A stretch of DNA of 64,000 nt from Shimia thalassica (GTDB lineage Bacteria; Pseudomonadota; Alphaproteobacteria; Rhodobacterales; Rhodobacteraceae): NCBI RefSeq assembly GCF_001458215.1, contig NZ_CYTW01000001.1, positions 434,001 to 498,000 on the forward strand, in the 5' to 3' direction. Positions 43,214 through 51,714 of the stretch are shown here, in pieces. Position 1 is the first letter of the stretch, and every line of letters starts with the position of its first letter. The notes below the pieces were generated by a model. That model was not told the DNA's origin. It made no database searches and saw only the letters and a list, made by a program, of their open reading frames with translations. A program made the position numbers and the translations under genes.

Positions 43214-43438
43214 TCAGATATAGAGGCTGTCTTTGAATACGTGCATAGCAATGTCTTCACGACGCAGACCACGTTCCGCCAGTTCGGCGTCGGTCATTGC
43301 CTGATAAGCTTCAGCTTCTTTGACACGTCCGTTTGCTTCGGCGAGCGTGACAAGCATTTTTCCAAATGCGACGAATGGAGCTGCCAGAATGCGAAGTGCT
43401 GAGTCGCGTGCTGGAAAGTGAATAGATGTAGCTGCCAT
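43214..43438 (-). CDS. DUF1127 small protein
   Basis: A 74-residue protein with an N-terminal helix (ALRILAAPFVAFGKMLVTLA) and a C-terminal DUF1127/YjiS motif: AYQAMTDAELAERGLRREDI. In Rhodobacter, DUF1127 proteins affect RNA metabolism and are often stress-induced. ATG 43438 has GAGG 6-7 nt upstream; ATG 43450 has no ribosome site. Confidence 0.85.
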   Translation of the reverse strand: MAATSIHFPARDSALRILAAPFVAFGKMLVTLAEANGRVKEAEAYQAMTDAELAERGLRREDIAMHVFKDSLYI

Positions 43439-43531
43439 GTTTGACCTCATTCAAAAGAAGATTGGCCTCCCTTTGAACCTAAAATGGGTCAGTTATGTTG
43501 ACTTTACCAGATACAGTTGGACATATCCGCG

Positions 43532-43546
43532 TTGCGCCTAGCGCAA
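43532..43546. promoter_or_regulatory. Palindrome upstream of the DUF1127 gene
   Basis: TTGCGC-CTA-GCGCAA, perfect 6-bp arms, 94 nt before the DUF1127 start. A possible operator; regulator unknown. Confidence 0.35.
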
Positions 43547-43799
43547 GGCATTGGAATTGTGAAGCTTTCCGGTTTTTACACTGCTCAAATTTGTGGCGGT
43601 TTGCGAACAGTTGGATCTCTTTGAATTCAGGTTGTTAAGAAGTCCAGATTCCGACCCAAAATGCGTGACTTCCTGAATGTCACCTTGGTCGCGATCACGG
43701 CTGCACAACGGAATCATGTCGGAAAAGGGGGGCGGGGTTCACAAAACGGCCTGAGTCGTTTGTTTCCCATCGCGATAAAGGCGGGCACGCGGGGAAAAG

Positions 43800-43834
43800 A
43801 AAAAGCTGCGCCTTAAAGAAAAGGCACAGCTTTT
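43800..43834. terminator. Terminator after the Ala/Lys/Pro-rich protein gene
   Basis: AAAAGCTGCGCCTT / AAGGCACAGCTTTT, a long stem with one mismatch around AAAGAA, with T/A runs on both sides; 10 nt from the stop codon. Confidence 0.85.
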
Positions 43835-43843
43835 AGATCGTCG

Positions 43844-44596
43844 TTAGCGTTTTGCTTTTGCTGCGGGCTTCTTTGCAGTCTTTGTTGGCGCAGAGGCTTT
43901 GGGGGCTGCAGCTTTGGCAACAGGGGCCGGTTTGGCAGCTGCTGGCATCGCAGGTGGTTTTGACGGAGCGGTGCGGCCACGTTTTGCTGCAGGCTTTGTT
44001 TCAACTTCTGCGACTTTCGCGACTGGTGCAGGTTTGGCAGCGGGTTTCGCAGGTGCCTCTGCTTTTGGAGCCGCCACTGTTTTTGCAACCGGTGCCGCAA
44101 CACTTTTGGGCGCAGGTTTGGCCTTGGGCTCTGCTTTTGGGGCAGCTTTTGCCACTGGCGCTGCTTTAGGGGTTGGTGCAGTTTCTTTGGCCGCAGGGGC
44201 AACTGCTTTGGGAGCGGCTGGCTTGGCGGGTGCCTTTTTCACAGGGGCGGCTTTTTTGGCCGCAGGAGCCGCAGGCGCAGCCTTTTTCGCCGGCGCAGGT
44301 TTAGGTGCTGCGGGCTTTGCGGCTGGCGTTGCAACCTTGGCGGCGACCGGTGTTTCGGCTTTGACAAGTTTTGGTTTCGCAGGCGCCGCTTTCTTGGCGG
44401 GGGCTTTCGGCGTGGCAGCGCGCGATGTCGCCTGACGCGGTTTGTCGGTTACGCCGTATGTCGCCACGAAAGGGTTGCTGTCATACAGGGCACGACCCAT
44501 GGCATAGCTAAATCTCAGTTGCTGTTCAAAAGCGGTGGCGAGCACCTGCATGTTCTGCATTGAGGCAACATACGGGGTCATAATAATAGTTGTCAT
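43844..44596 (-). CDS. Ala/Lys/Pro-rich protein with histone H1-like tail
   Basis: A 250-residue protein. The first 60 residues are ordinary sequence (MTTIIMTPYVASMQNMQVLA, then FEQQLRFSYAMGRALYDSNPF). The rest is low-complexity Ala, Lys and Pro repeats (AKKAAPA, KPAAPK), highly basic, like AlgP or the tail of PhaF. Such tails bind DNA non-specifically. The short amphipathic head recalls phasins, so a granule- or nucleoid-associated protein is possible; I cannot confirm either. ATG 44596 has AGGAG 6 nt upstream. Confidence 0.75.
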   Translation of the reverse strand: MTTIIMTPYVASMQNMQVLATAFEQQLRFSYAMGRALYDSNPFVATYGVTDKPRQATSRAATPKAPAKKAAPAKPKLVKAETPVAAKVATPAAKPAAPKPAPAKKAAPAAPAAKKAAPVKKAPAKPAAPKAVAPAAKETAPTPKAAPVAKAAPKAEPKAKPAPKSVAAPVAKTVAAPKAEAPAKPAAKPAPVAKVAEVETKPAAKRGRTAPSKPPAMPAAAKPAPVAKAAAPKASAPTKTAKKPAAKAKR

Positions 44597-44713
44597 TTCA
44601 GTTCTCCTGGATACCTGGGCCACCTTCAACCTGGCAGTCCACGTGGGCCATCCAGCACCTGGGAGACCCTGTGCCAGACGATTGTCTATGATGCCGTTGC
44701 AAGTCCTTTGACC

Positions 44714-44875
44714 TCAGCGGCTTGCTCTGACCAAACGCGCGAGCGCTGCGACGACCAAAACGCCAACCAGCAGCTGAATCCACGCAGACCCGGTGCCGTT
44801 TTGCAGCATCGGAGTGCTTGCCTTCGCAAGCGAAGCGCTCGTCAGTAAGGCGCCTATAGCCGTAAGCAACTTCAT
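44714..44875 (-). CDS. Small secreted or membrane protein, 53 residues
   Basis: ATG 44875 with AGGAAGGAAA upstream gives MKLLTAIGALLTSASLAKAS, a good signal peptide. A short linker follows, then a second hydrophobic helix (WIQLLVGVLVVAALARLV) and a basic end. No family recognised. The longer frame upstream has no ribosome site. Confidence 0.65.
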   Translation of the reverse strand: MKLLTAIGALLTSASLAKASTPMLQNGTGSAWIQLLVGVLVVAALARLVRASR

Positions 44876-45339
44876 GCGGTTGTTTCCTTCCTGCCGAATT
44901 CGATTTTGATCGATGTCTGTCGCGGTGTTTGCAAAAGCACGGCAGAAACCGCGCAGCATTTTCGGGCGCATGTGGCGAAGCGGGACAGACATGTAATTGC
45001 AAAGCCGGACAAAGTCGCAACCGATACGTCTTGGCATGGCCAAATTGACGTGGGTAAAAGTGCTTTTGCTGTCAGAGCAGACATGTTCTTTCCCTCTAAT
45101 CAAGATGATTATGTTGCAGTGCAGCATGAAATTGCAATGACATGACCCCGGGTTTTCGGCGAAAATGCGCTTAAATTTGTCTTTTTGTCACGAAAATCGG
45201 CGTAAATGAAAAAATATGAAGCTACCAATGCTGCATTGCAGCGTTGAGATGCGAGCGGGTGATTGCACTTTGCGCCTGATCGCTCCATTTTCGCAGCAAT
45301 TCGCGAATCGCCTGCCACCACCAGAACAGAGAGACCCAC
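44876..45339. other. Gene-free stretch before rpe with TGC/GCA dyads
   Basis: About 460 nt without a gene. It holds TTGCAGTGCAGCA (45114-45126), the perfect palindrome ATTGCAAT (45131-45138) and the dyad GCTGCA-T-TGCAGC (45230-45242). These resemble the TGC/GCA-rich sites of PhaR, the PHB regulator in related bacteria. Nothing else visible. Confidence 0.5.
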
Positions 45340-46029
45340 ATGTCATTTGATCGTTCTATCAAGATCGCCCCGTCGATCCTGTCCGCTGACTTTGCCAATT
45401 TTGGTCAAGAAATTCAGGCCATCGAGGCGCAGGGTGCCGATTGGGTGCATGTGGATGTGATGGATGGCCATTTCGTGCCGAACCTGACCTTTGGTCCTCC
45501 TGCCGTCAAAGCGTTCCGTCCGCATGTGAAAACCTTCATGGACGTGCACCTCATGATTGCTCCTGTCGATCCCTATATCGAGGCCTATGCCGAGGCAGGC
45601 GCAGACATGATCGTCGCCCACTTCGAGGCAGGCCCGCACCCGCACCGTACCTTGCAAGCCATTATAGCCACCGGTGCCAAGGCTGGTATCAGCCTCAACC
45701 CTGGCACTCCGGCCAGCGCGGTCGAATATCTGCTGGACCTTTGTGATATGGTTTTGGTGATGAGCGTGAACCCCGGTTTTGGCGGGCAAAAGTTCATTCC
45801 GTCGAGTGTTGATAAGGTCCGTCAGGTTCGCGAGATGATCGGAGACCGCGAGATCCACATTCAGGTTGACGGTGGCGTTGATCCAAATACGGTCGGACCA
45901 TTGGTCGCTGCCGGAGCTGACTGCTTTGTCGCGGGATCAGCCGTGTTCAAGGGCGGCTCTGTCGCCAATCCCGAGGTCTATGGCGAAAACATTCGTGCGA
46001 TCCGGGCAGCGGCCGAAAAAGCAGTTTGA
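45340..46029 (+). CDS. rpe: Ribulose-phosphate 3-epimerase
   Basis: TIM-barrel epimerase interconverting ribulose 5-phosphate and xylulose 5-phosphate, 229 residues. Signatures are [33 protein letters not shown] and [15 protein letters not shown], with QVDGGVD near the C-terminus. ATG 45340 gives the standard length. Confidence 0.96.
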   Translation: MSFDRSIKIAPSILSADFANFGQEIQAIEAQGADWVHVDVMDGHFVPNLTFGPPAVKAFRPHVKTFMDVHLMIAPVDPYIEAYAEAGADMIVAHFEAGPHPHRTLQAIIATGAKAGISLNPGTPASAVEYLLDLCDMVLVMSVNPGFGGQKFIPSSVDKVRQVREMIGDREIHIQVDGGVDPNTVGPLVAAGADCFVAGSAVFKGGSVANPEVYGENIRAIRAAAEKAV

Positions 46030-46233
46030 TCGCAATTTAGGGGGGAAGTCTGCTCGGTCACTTGAGCGCCTTCCGCCTTTTCCGAAGTCTCCAAAGATAA
46101 AAGCAATGTGCGTTTCGCGCAGGCTAAAGTCACGGCCGTTTGGTCTTTCCCTTGGTTTACAAGCCGCGCACGCCTAAGGTTCGTCTATTCGCGATATCCT
46201 TTTTAGACAATTTTGAAAGCTTTGGAGATTTAG

Positions 46234-46557
46234 ATGAAAAAGTTACTTTTGATGACGACACTTGGACTGGGCGTGATTGCAGGACCAGTATTGGCCGGCA
46301 GTGGTTCCACAGAATGGTTATCTATTGTGGGTAAAAAACTTGAGAATGGTGATCTCACGGTGGTTTTGAAAAGCAATGGCAAGGTCAAAGGCTCGGGTAT
46401 CGAAGGTGTTTGGGAAGAGCGGGATGGCAAGTATTGCCGGACGTTGACCAAGCCTAAGAAATTTGCCGGAACCGAGTGTCAAACGGTCACTCTCAAAGGG
46501 AACGAGGTGACTTTTGTGAATCCCAACGGACGCAAGTCCACATGGACCGTCAAGTAA
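46234..46557 (+). CDS. Small secreted protein with signal peptide
   Basis: A 107-residue precursor: signal MKKLLLMTTLGLGVIAGPVL ending AG, then an 85-residue domain of alternating strands with two Cys (GKYCRTLT, GTECQTVT) that probably form a disulfide. A GGAGATT site precedes ATG 46234. No family recognised; it resembles small periplasmic beta proteins. Confidence 0.7.
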   Translation: MKKLLLMTTLGLGVIAGPVLAGSGSTEWLSIVGKKLENGDLTVVLKSNGKVKGSGIEGVWEERDGKYCRTLTKPKKFAGTECQTVTLKGNEVTFVNPNGRKSTWTVK

Positions 46558-46633
46558 AGCAAGGCACGTGGGCGTTCTTGTGTTCGCATCCGGGCGCCCT
46601 TGAGCAAACAAAGCGCATTGCGACCGTTAGGCG

Positions 46634-47152
46634 TTATTCGCGCAGTTCATCCGCAGACACACCCCAAAGCACTTCTTTGGGGGCCCAGCCTTTATAGCCG
46701 CCCGAGCTGATCTTGCACCAATCTGCGTTGCATTCGCCCAATCGGGCAACAACGCCCAGTTCAAGATGCGCTACGGAAGGGGTGTTGCTTTCGGGACGAA
46801 CGGTTAGGGGCAGCATGTCTTGCTCAACCACAACAGTGCGCACACCTGACAGCAAAGAGTAGTGGACCCATCCACCGGCACCTTCCATGTCGCGGACACG
46901 CCGCCAATGGCCATGTTCGGCTGTGATCTCAAGCGGCATGGATCGCCTTGTATAGACCCAGTCAATGCGATGGGTCAGCGACGGACCGCGACGCACGTTT
47001 GCTTTGCTGGCCTTAAGCGAGACATAGCGCGGCAAAGGAAGATTTGTGACGGGGCCACGGGTTTGGTCCGCGAATGCCGTGCCTGCCAAAACAAACAAAA
47101 GCATCGCAGCACAAAAGGCGCCTACGAATTGGTTTTTCAGATTTTTTGTCAT
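46634..47152 (-). CDS. Secreted SH3-domain protein
   Basis: A 172-residue protein with a signal peptide (NQFVGAFCAAMLLFVLAGTA). Two bacterial SH3-like modules follow: YVSLKASKANVRRGPSLTHR and LPLTVRPESNTPSVAHLELG, the second ending KISSGGYKGWAPKEVLWGV. Such modules bind peptidoglycan or protein partners in the periplasm. ATG 47152 is the start that exposes the signal peptide. Divergent from the dehydrogenase gene. Confidence 0.82.
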   Translation of the reverse strand: MTKNLKNQFVGAFCAAMLLFVLAGTAFADQTRGPVTNLPLPRYVSLKASKANVRRGPSLTHRIDWVYTRRSMPLEITAEHGHWRRVRDMEGAGGWVHYSLLSGVRTVVVEQDMLPLTVRPESNTPSVAHLELGVVARLGECNADWCKISSGGYKGWAPKEVLWGVSADELRE

Positions 47153-47259
47153 CTGCACTGATTTTCTGCTCGGTAACGACACGCGGGTTCTTGTGCCCCG
47201 TCTATGTGTAAGGCACTGTGACATCAACGCGATGAAATGCAATGGATTGGGAGGCCTGA

Positions 47260-48246
47260 ATGCCAAAGGAACGCCTGAGTGTTGTTGTAACGCGACGCTT
47301 GCCAGAAGCTGTCGAAACACGACTCTGCGAACTGTTCAATGTGCGCTTGCGGGAAGAAGATACCCCCATGAGTCGGCAAGAGCTTGTTGAAGCGATGAAA
47401 ACCGCTGATGTGCTGGTGCCCACGCTGAGCGATGCCATTGATGCACCCATGATCGCCCAGGCCGGAGAGCGGCTTAAGCTGATTGCCAACTATGGGGCAG
47501 GGGTCGACCATATCGACGTTGAAAGTGCCCGCCAACGTGGTGTGCTGGTTTCCAATACGCCGGGTGTTGTCGCGGACGATACCGCCGACATGACGATGGC
47601 GATGATGATCGGCGCAATCCGGCGTGTGCCCGAAGGGTTGCGCATGATGGACAAAGGCGAATGGACCGGATGGGCGCCCAACGCCTTGCTTGGTGGTCGT
47701 CTTGGGGGGCGTCGTCTCGGGATTTTGGGTATGGGTCGCATCGGACAGGCCGTTGCTCGCCGTGCCAGTGCATTTGGCATGCAGATTCACTATCACAACC
47801 GTCGGCGCCTTCGTTCCGAAGTCGAACAAAGCCTTGAGGCAACCTATTGGGAAAGCCTTGACCAGATGGTCGCGCGGATGGACGTCATTACGATTCACAG
47901 TCCGCACACGCCATCGACGTTTCACCTTATGAATGCGCGGCGCCTGAAATTGATGAAGCCGGATGCATATCTGATCAACACGTCGCGCGGCGAAGTGGTG
48001 GATGAAAACGCATTGGTGCGCATGTTGAAGGCGGGCGATATCGCCGGCGCGGGGCTTGATGTTTACGAGCATGGCATCGAAATCAATCCAGACCTTTTGA
48101 AGCTGGATAATGTTGTGATGCTGCCGCACATGGGCTCGGCGACGGTCGAGGGCCGCCTCGAGATGGGAGAAAAGGTCATCATCAACATCAAGACGTTTGA
48201 TGATGGGCACCGTCCCCCGGATCTTGTTGTGCCAGCGATGCTTTGA
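47260..48246 (+). CDS. D-2-hydroxyacid dehydrogenase (glyoxylate/hydroxypyruvate reductase type)
   Basis: A 328-residue NAD(P)-dependent enzyme. It has ANYGAGVDHIDVESARQRG, nucleotide loop LGILGMGRIGQAVARR, catalytic Arg in INTSRGEVVDENAL, Glu after AGLDVYE and His in LPHMGSAT. The fold and motifs match GyaR-type glyoxylate reductases. GGGAGGCC precedes ATG 47260. Confidence 0.9.
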   Translation: MPKERLSVVVTRRLPEAVETRLCELFNVRLREEDTPMSRQELVEAMKTADVLVPTLSDAIDAPMIAQAGERLKLIANYGAGVDHIDVESARQRGVLVSNTPGVVADDTADMTMAMMIGAIRRVPEGLRMMDKGEWTGWAPNALLGGRLGGRRLGILGMGRIGQAVARRASAFGMQIHYHNRRRLRSEVEQSLEATYWESLDQMVARMDVITIHSPHTPSTFHLMNARRLKLMKPDAYLINTSRGEVVDENALVRMLKAGDIAGAGLDVYEHGIEINPDLLKLDNVVMLPHMGSATVEGRLEMGEKVIINIKTFDDGHRPPDLVVPAML

Positions 48247-48415
48247 CCAAGGCGTCTGCGGCACCACTGCTGCGGACGATTTTTGATATGTGCGCGAGGG
48301 TGCAGACCGCGCCTCGCACAGGGCCATGGCTGCGATACACGTCTGCTTTCCACTTTGCGCTATCTTGATCGCGAAAACAGACTAGCATGCAGCCCTGCGC
48401 TTTCAGGGGGGTAAT

Positions 48416-50188
48416 ATGCCAGCATTTTTCCGTTCAATGACCACCGCGTTTTGCGTTTTGGGATCATCACTTTTTGCACAAGACGCCGCCGATGCCGTTG
48501 CGCCAGAGGCCGCAACCGCGCTGGGCAGGGCCATGGTTGCAGGGCTGGAACAGCAATACCAGTCCAAGCAGATGGGCCATCCTGTCGAGGGCCAGAACTG
48601 GATGGTTGTTGCCGCGCATCCGCTTGCCGTCGAGGCCGGTGGTCGTGTGTTGGCGGAAGGCGGAACAGCCGCTGACGCCATGGTCGCCGTTCAAGCCGTG
48701 CTTGGTCTGGTAGAACCACAAAGTTCCGGGCTGGGTGGGGGTGCTTTTCTTGTCTGGTACGATGGCGAAAGCGGAGAGATAACCACGCTTGACGGTCGCG
48801 AGACCGCGCCATTGTCCGCGACCCCACGCATGTTGTTGCGCAACGATGGCGAGCCATTCAAATTTTTCGAAGCCGTTGTAGGCGGGTTGTCCGTTGGTGT
48901 ACCGGGCACGCCGATGCTGATGGAGGAAGCCCACAAACGATGGGGGAAATCCCATTGGCGCGGCTTGTTCGATGAAGCGATCGATTTGGCCGACGAGGGC
49001 TTTGCCGTGTCTCCCCGCATGGCGGGATCGGTTGAACGCGATGCTGCCCGTTTGGCGATGCACCCCACGACCGCTGCCTATTTCCTTCCTGACGGGATGC
49101 CTGTGCAGGCGGGACAAACTCTGGTCAATCAGGCCTACGGCGAATCCCTGAAGTTGTTGGCCAATCAGGGCGCGGCGCCGTTCTATTCAGGCGAGATCGC
49201 AGATGACATTGTTGCGGCGGTTCAGAACGCACCGCGCGCAGGACATTTGCAGCAGATTGATCTGGCCTTGTACCAAGTCAAAGAACGGCCCGCCGTCTGT
49301 GCCGATTATCGTGGATATGACGTGTGTGGTATGGGGCCACCCTCTTCTGGTGCTTTGGCCGTGGGGCAAATCCTCGGGCTGTTGTCACCTTTTGATATGA
49401 CGGGTCTTGGCGCGGAGAATCCTCATACGTGGCGGTTGATTGGCGATGCCACAAGGCTGGCGTTTGCGGATCGCGGACGGTACGTCGCGGACAGCGATTT
49501 TGTTCCGGTTCCTGTTGAGGGCATGCTCGCGCGCAGCTATCTCAATGACCGGTCCGAACTGTTGAGACGCGAGAACAAGCTGCCCGAGGTCGAGGCCGGA
49601 ACGCCTGAGTTTGATCACAGCCTTAATCTCGCGGATGACGAAGACAGGGCCGCACCGTCAACGTCACATATTTCGATTGCCGATCAATACGGGAATGTCC
49701 TGTCGATGACGACCACGATCGAAAACGCCTTTGGCAGCCGTGTCATGACGCGCGGGTTTCTTTTGAACAACGAGCTTACGGATTTCTCGTTCCGCTCGCA
49801 TCGTGGTGGCATCCCGATTGCCAACCGTGTCGAGCCGGGAAAGCGTCCACGGTCCTCTATGGCGCCGACCATTGTATTGGAGAACGGCAAGCCCATTCTG
49901 GCGATAGGATCGCCCGGAGGAAGCCGGATCATTTCCTATGTGGCCAATACGATCATTGCCCATCTGGATTGGGGGATGGATGTTCAGAGCGCCGTTGCCA
50001 TGCCGCATCGTATCAATCGGTTTGGTCTATATGACATCGAAGAGGAAAGCCTTGCTGAAGGTCTCGTCGAAATGGGATTTGAAACCAAGGTGCGCGGCCT
50101 GAACTCGGGGCTTCATGTGATTTCAATCGGTGACACGCTTTTGGGGGGCGCAGATCCCCGCAGAGAAGGTCTGGCTTTCGGAGGGTAA
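48416..50188 (+). CDS. Gamma-glutamyltransferase
   Basis: Periplasmic Ntn-hydrolase of 590 residues that cleaves glutathione and gamma-glutamyl compounds, made as a precursor that cuts itself before the catalytic Thr. Thr416 in STSHISIADQYGNVLSM is the expected nucleophile. Other features are GGTAADAMVAVQAVLGLVEP, SSGLGGGAFLVWYD and the oxyanion region SMAPTIVLENGKPILAIGSP. An N-terminal signal (SMTTAFCVLGSSLFA) is present and GGGGGG precedes ATG 48416. Confidence 0.92.
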   Translation: MPAFFRSMTTAFCVLGSSLFAQDAADAVAPEAATALGRAMVAGLEQQYQSKQMGHPVEGQNWMVVAAHPLAVEAGGRVLAEGGTAADAMVAVQAVLGLVEPQSSGLGGGAFLVWYDGESGEITTLDGRETAPLSATPRMLLRNDGEPFKFFEAVVGGLSVGVPGTPMLMEEAHKRWGKSHWRGLFDEAIDLADEGFAVSPRMAGSVERDAARLAMHPTTAAYFLPDGMPVQAGQTLVNQAYGESLKLLANQGAAPFYSGEIADDIVAAVQNAPRAGHLQQIDLALYQVKERPAVCADYRGYDVCGMGPPSSGALAVGQILGLLSPFDMTGLGAENPHTWRLIGDATRLAFADRGRYVADSDFVPVPVEGMLARSYLNDRSELLRRENKLPEVEAGTPEFDHSLNLADDEDRAAPSTSHISIADQYGNVLSMTTTIENAFGSRVMTRGFLLNNELTDFSFRSHRGGIPIANRVEPGKRPRSSMAPTIVLENGKPILAIGSPGGSRIISYVANTIIAHLDWGMDVQSAVAMPHRINRFGLYDIEEESLAEGLVEMGFETKVRGLNSGLHVISIGDTLLGGADPRREGLAFGG

Positions 50189-50204
50189 CTTTCATATAAG
50201 TTAC
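50185..50204. promoter_or_regulatory. Inverted repeat after the gamma-glutamyltransferase gene
   Basis: GTAACTT-TCATAT-AAGTTAC, perfect 7-bp arms, overlapping the stop codon and 44 nt before the next start. It could be an operator or a weak hairpin. Confidence 0.35.
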
Positions 50205-50247
50205 GAAAGAGACCATTAGCTTGTTAATGGGATGGGGGAGAGACGAG

Positions 50248-51651
50248 ATGGTTCAGGCGATCGACTTGCCACGTAATGAAACGGGTATTGCATCGGTTTT
50301 GGGTGTGCTCAAACAGCGTTTCGGAGAAAAGTTCCAAACCGGTGAGGCAATCCGCGAGCAGCACGGCCACACGACAACGTGGATCAGAACACAGGCGCCG
50401 GACGCCGTGGTTTATCCTCAAAACTCGGATGAAGTTGCCGAAGTTGTCAAAATCTGCGCCGAGCACAAAGTGCCCGTGATCGGATTTGGTACAGGAACCT
50501 CTCTGGAAGGTCATGTGAATGCGCCGGCAGGGGGCATTTGTGTCGACCTGACCGACATGAACGAGATTGTCGCGGTACACGCAGAGGATCTTGATTGTGT
50601 GGTGCAACCGGGCGTCACGCGCGAGCAGTTGAACACCTATTTGCGTGATCAGGGTCTGTTTTTTCCAATTGATCCCGGTGCGAATGCGTCACTTGGCGGG
50701 ATGACCGCCACGCGTGCCAGCGGCACCAACGCTGTGCGCTATGGCACGATGAAAGACAACGTTCTGGCGCTTGAGGTGGTGACACCCAAGGGTGATGTGA
50801 TCCGCACGGCCAGCCGGGCAAAGAAATCCAGTGCAGGATATGACCTGACCCGATTGATGGTGGGATCAGAAGGCACATTGGGCTTGATCACGGAAATTAC
50901 GCTCAAACTGCAAGGTGTCCCCGAGGCCATGTCGTCTGCGCGGGTGTCCTTCGACACTGTAGATGCGGCTTGTCAGGCGGTGATGATGACGATCCAGTAC
51001 GGGATTCCCGTGGCGCGGATCGAATTGCTGGATGCGCTTACGGTAAAGGCGGTGAATGCCTATTCAAAGCTAACGTTGCCCGAAGCGCCATTGCTGTTGC
51101 TTGAATTTCACGGGTCCGAAGCAGGGGTTGCGGAACAGGCGGAACTGTTCGGCGGGATTGCAGAGGAATTTGGCGGGACCGGGTTTGAATGGACCTCAAG
51201 CGCGGAAGAACGCAATAAACTGTGGCAGGCCCGTCATGACGCCTATTGGGCTAGCGTGGCCCTGCGCCCCGGTGCCAAAGGCATTTCCACGGATGTTTGT
51301 GTGCCCATTTCGCGATTGTCCGAATGTGTGAATGCAGCGCAGGAACGCCTTGATGAACTGGGCTTTATCGCGCCAATCGTGGGCCATGTCGGGGATGGTA
51401 ATTTTCACACCTTGCCGCTGATCGACATGGACAACCCTGACGAGGTCGCCAAGGCGGATGAATTCGTCGGGTGGCTCAACGATCTGGCGATCTCGATGGG
51501 CGGGACCTGCACGGGGGAACATGGCATCGGACAGGGCAAGCGTCCCTATCTGGTTAAGGAACTGGGCGGAGCAGTCGATATGATGGCCGCGATCAAGGCC
51601 GCGATTGATCCCGACAACATCATGAACCCGGGCAAAATTCTCTCGCTTTGA
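50248..51651 (+). CDS. FAD-linked D-lactate/D-2-hydroxyacid dehydrogenase (GlcD/DLD type)
   Basis: A 467-residue flavoprotein. The FAD-binding PP-loop contains VPVIGFGTGTSLEGHVNAPA and DPGANASLGGMTATRASGTN. The cap domain contains ADLGF-like stretches and GHVGDGNFHT, and the C-terminus has GGTCTGEHGIGQGKRPYL with the substrate-binding His. It oxidises a D-2-hydroxyacid such as D-lactate or glycolate. ATG 50248 has GGGGGAG upstream. The dehydrogenase at 47260 could act in the reverse direction. Confidence 0.9.
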   Translation: MVQAIDLPRNETGIASVLGVLKQRFGEKFQTGEAIREQHGHTTTWIRTQAPDAVVYPQNSDEVAEVVKICAEHKVPVIGFGTGTSLEGHVNAPAGGICVDLTDMNEIVAVHAEDLDCVVQPGVTREQLNTYLRDQGLFFPIDPGANASLGGMTATRASGTNAVRYGTMKDNVLALEVVTPKGDVIRTASRAKKSSAGYDLTRLMVGSEGTLGLITEITLKLQGVPEAMSSARVSFDTVDAACQAVMMTIQYGIPVARIELLDALTVKAVNAYSKLTLPEAPLLLLEFHGSEAGVAEQAELFGGIAEEFGGTGFEWTSSAEERNKLWQARHDAYWASVALRPGAKGISTDVCVPISRLSECVNAAQERLDELGFIAPIVGHVGDGNFHTLPLIDMDNPDEVAKADEFVGWLNDLAISMGGTCTGEHGIGQGKRPYLVKELGGAVDMMAAIKAAIDPDNIMNPGKILSL

Positions 51652-51685
51652 CGAGACCTGACATCGCGGATCACGGATTGAACAA

Positions 51686-51707
51686 GGGGGTGCCGCATGG
51701 GCACCCC
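51686..51707. terminator. Bidirectional hairpin between convergent genes
   Basis: GGGGTGCC / GGCACCCC with loop GCAT, between the FAD dehydrogenase and GST stop codons. Confidence 0.6.
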
Positions 51708-51714
51708 GTCTGGC

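Larger units (their letters stand above)
43439..43843. other. Gene-free stretch between DUF1127 and the Ala/Lys/Pro-rich protein
   Basis: About 400 nt with no convincing gene. It contains a perfect palindrome TTGCGC-CTA-GCGCAA at 43532-43546, upstream of DUF1127 on the minus strand, and a hairpin at 43800-43834. A 51-codon plus-strand ORF from 43661 has no ribosome site and is not called. Confidence 0.6.

Noticed and set aside
43661-43816. 51-codon plus-strand ORF in the gap after DUF1127
   Set aside because: No ribosome site, ends inside a terminator hairpin, no recognisable features.
43899-44435. 178-codon Gly/Ala-rich ORF opposite the Ala/Lys/Pro-rich gene
   Set aside because: A mirror image of the repeat codons; no ribosome site. 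The minus-strand frame has a proper start and terminator.
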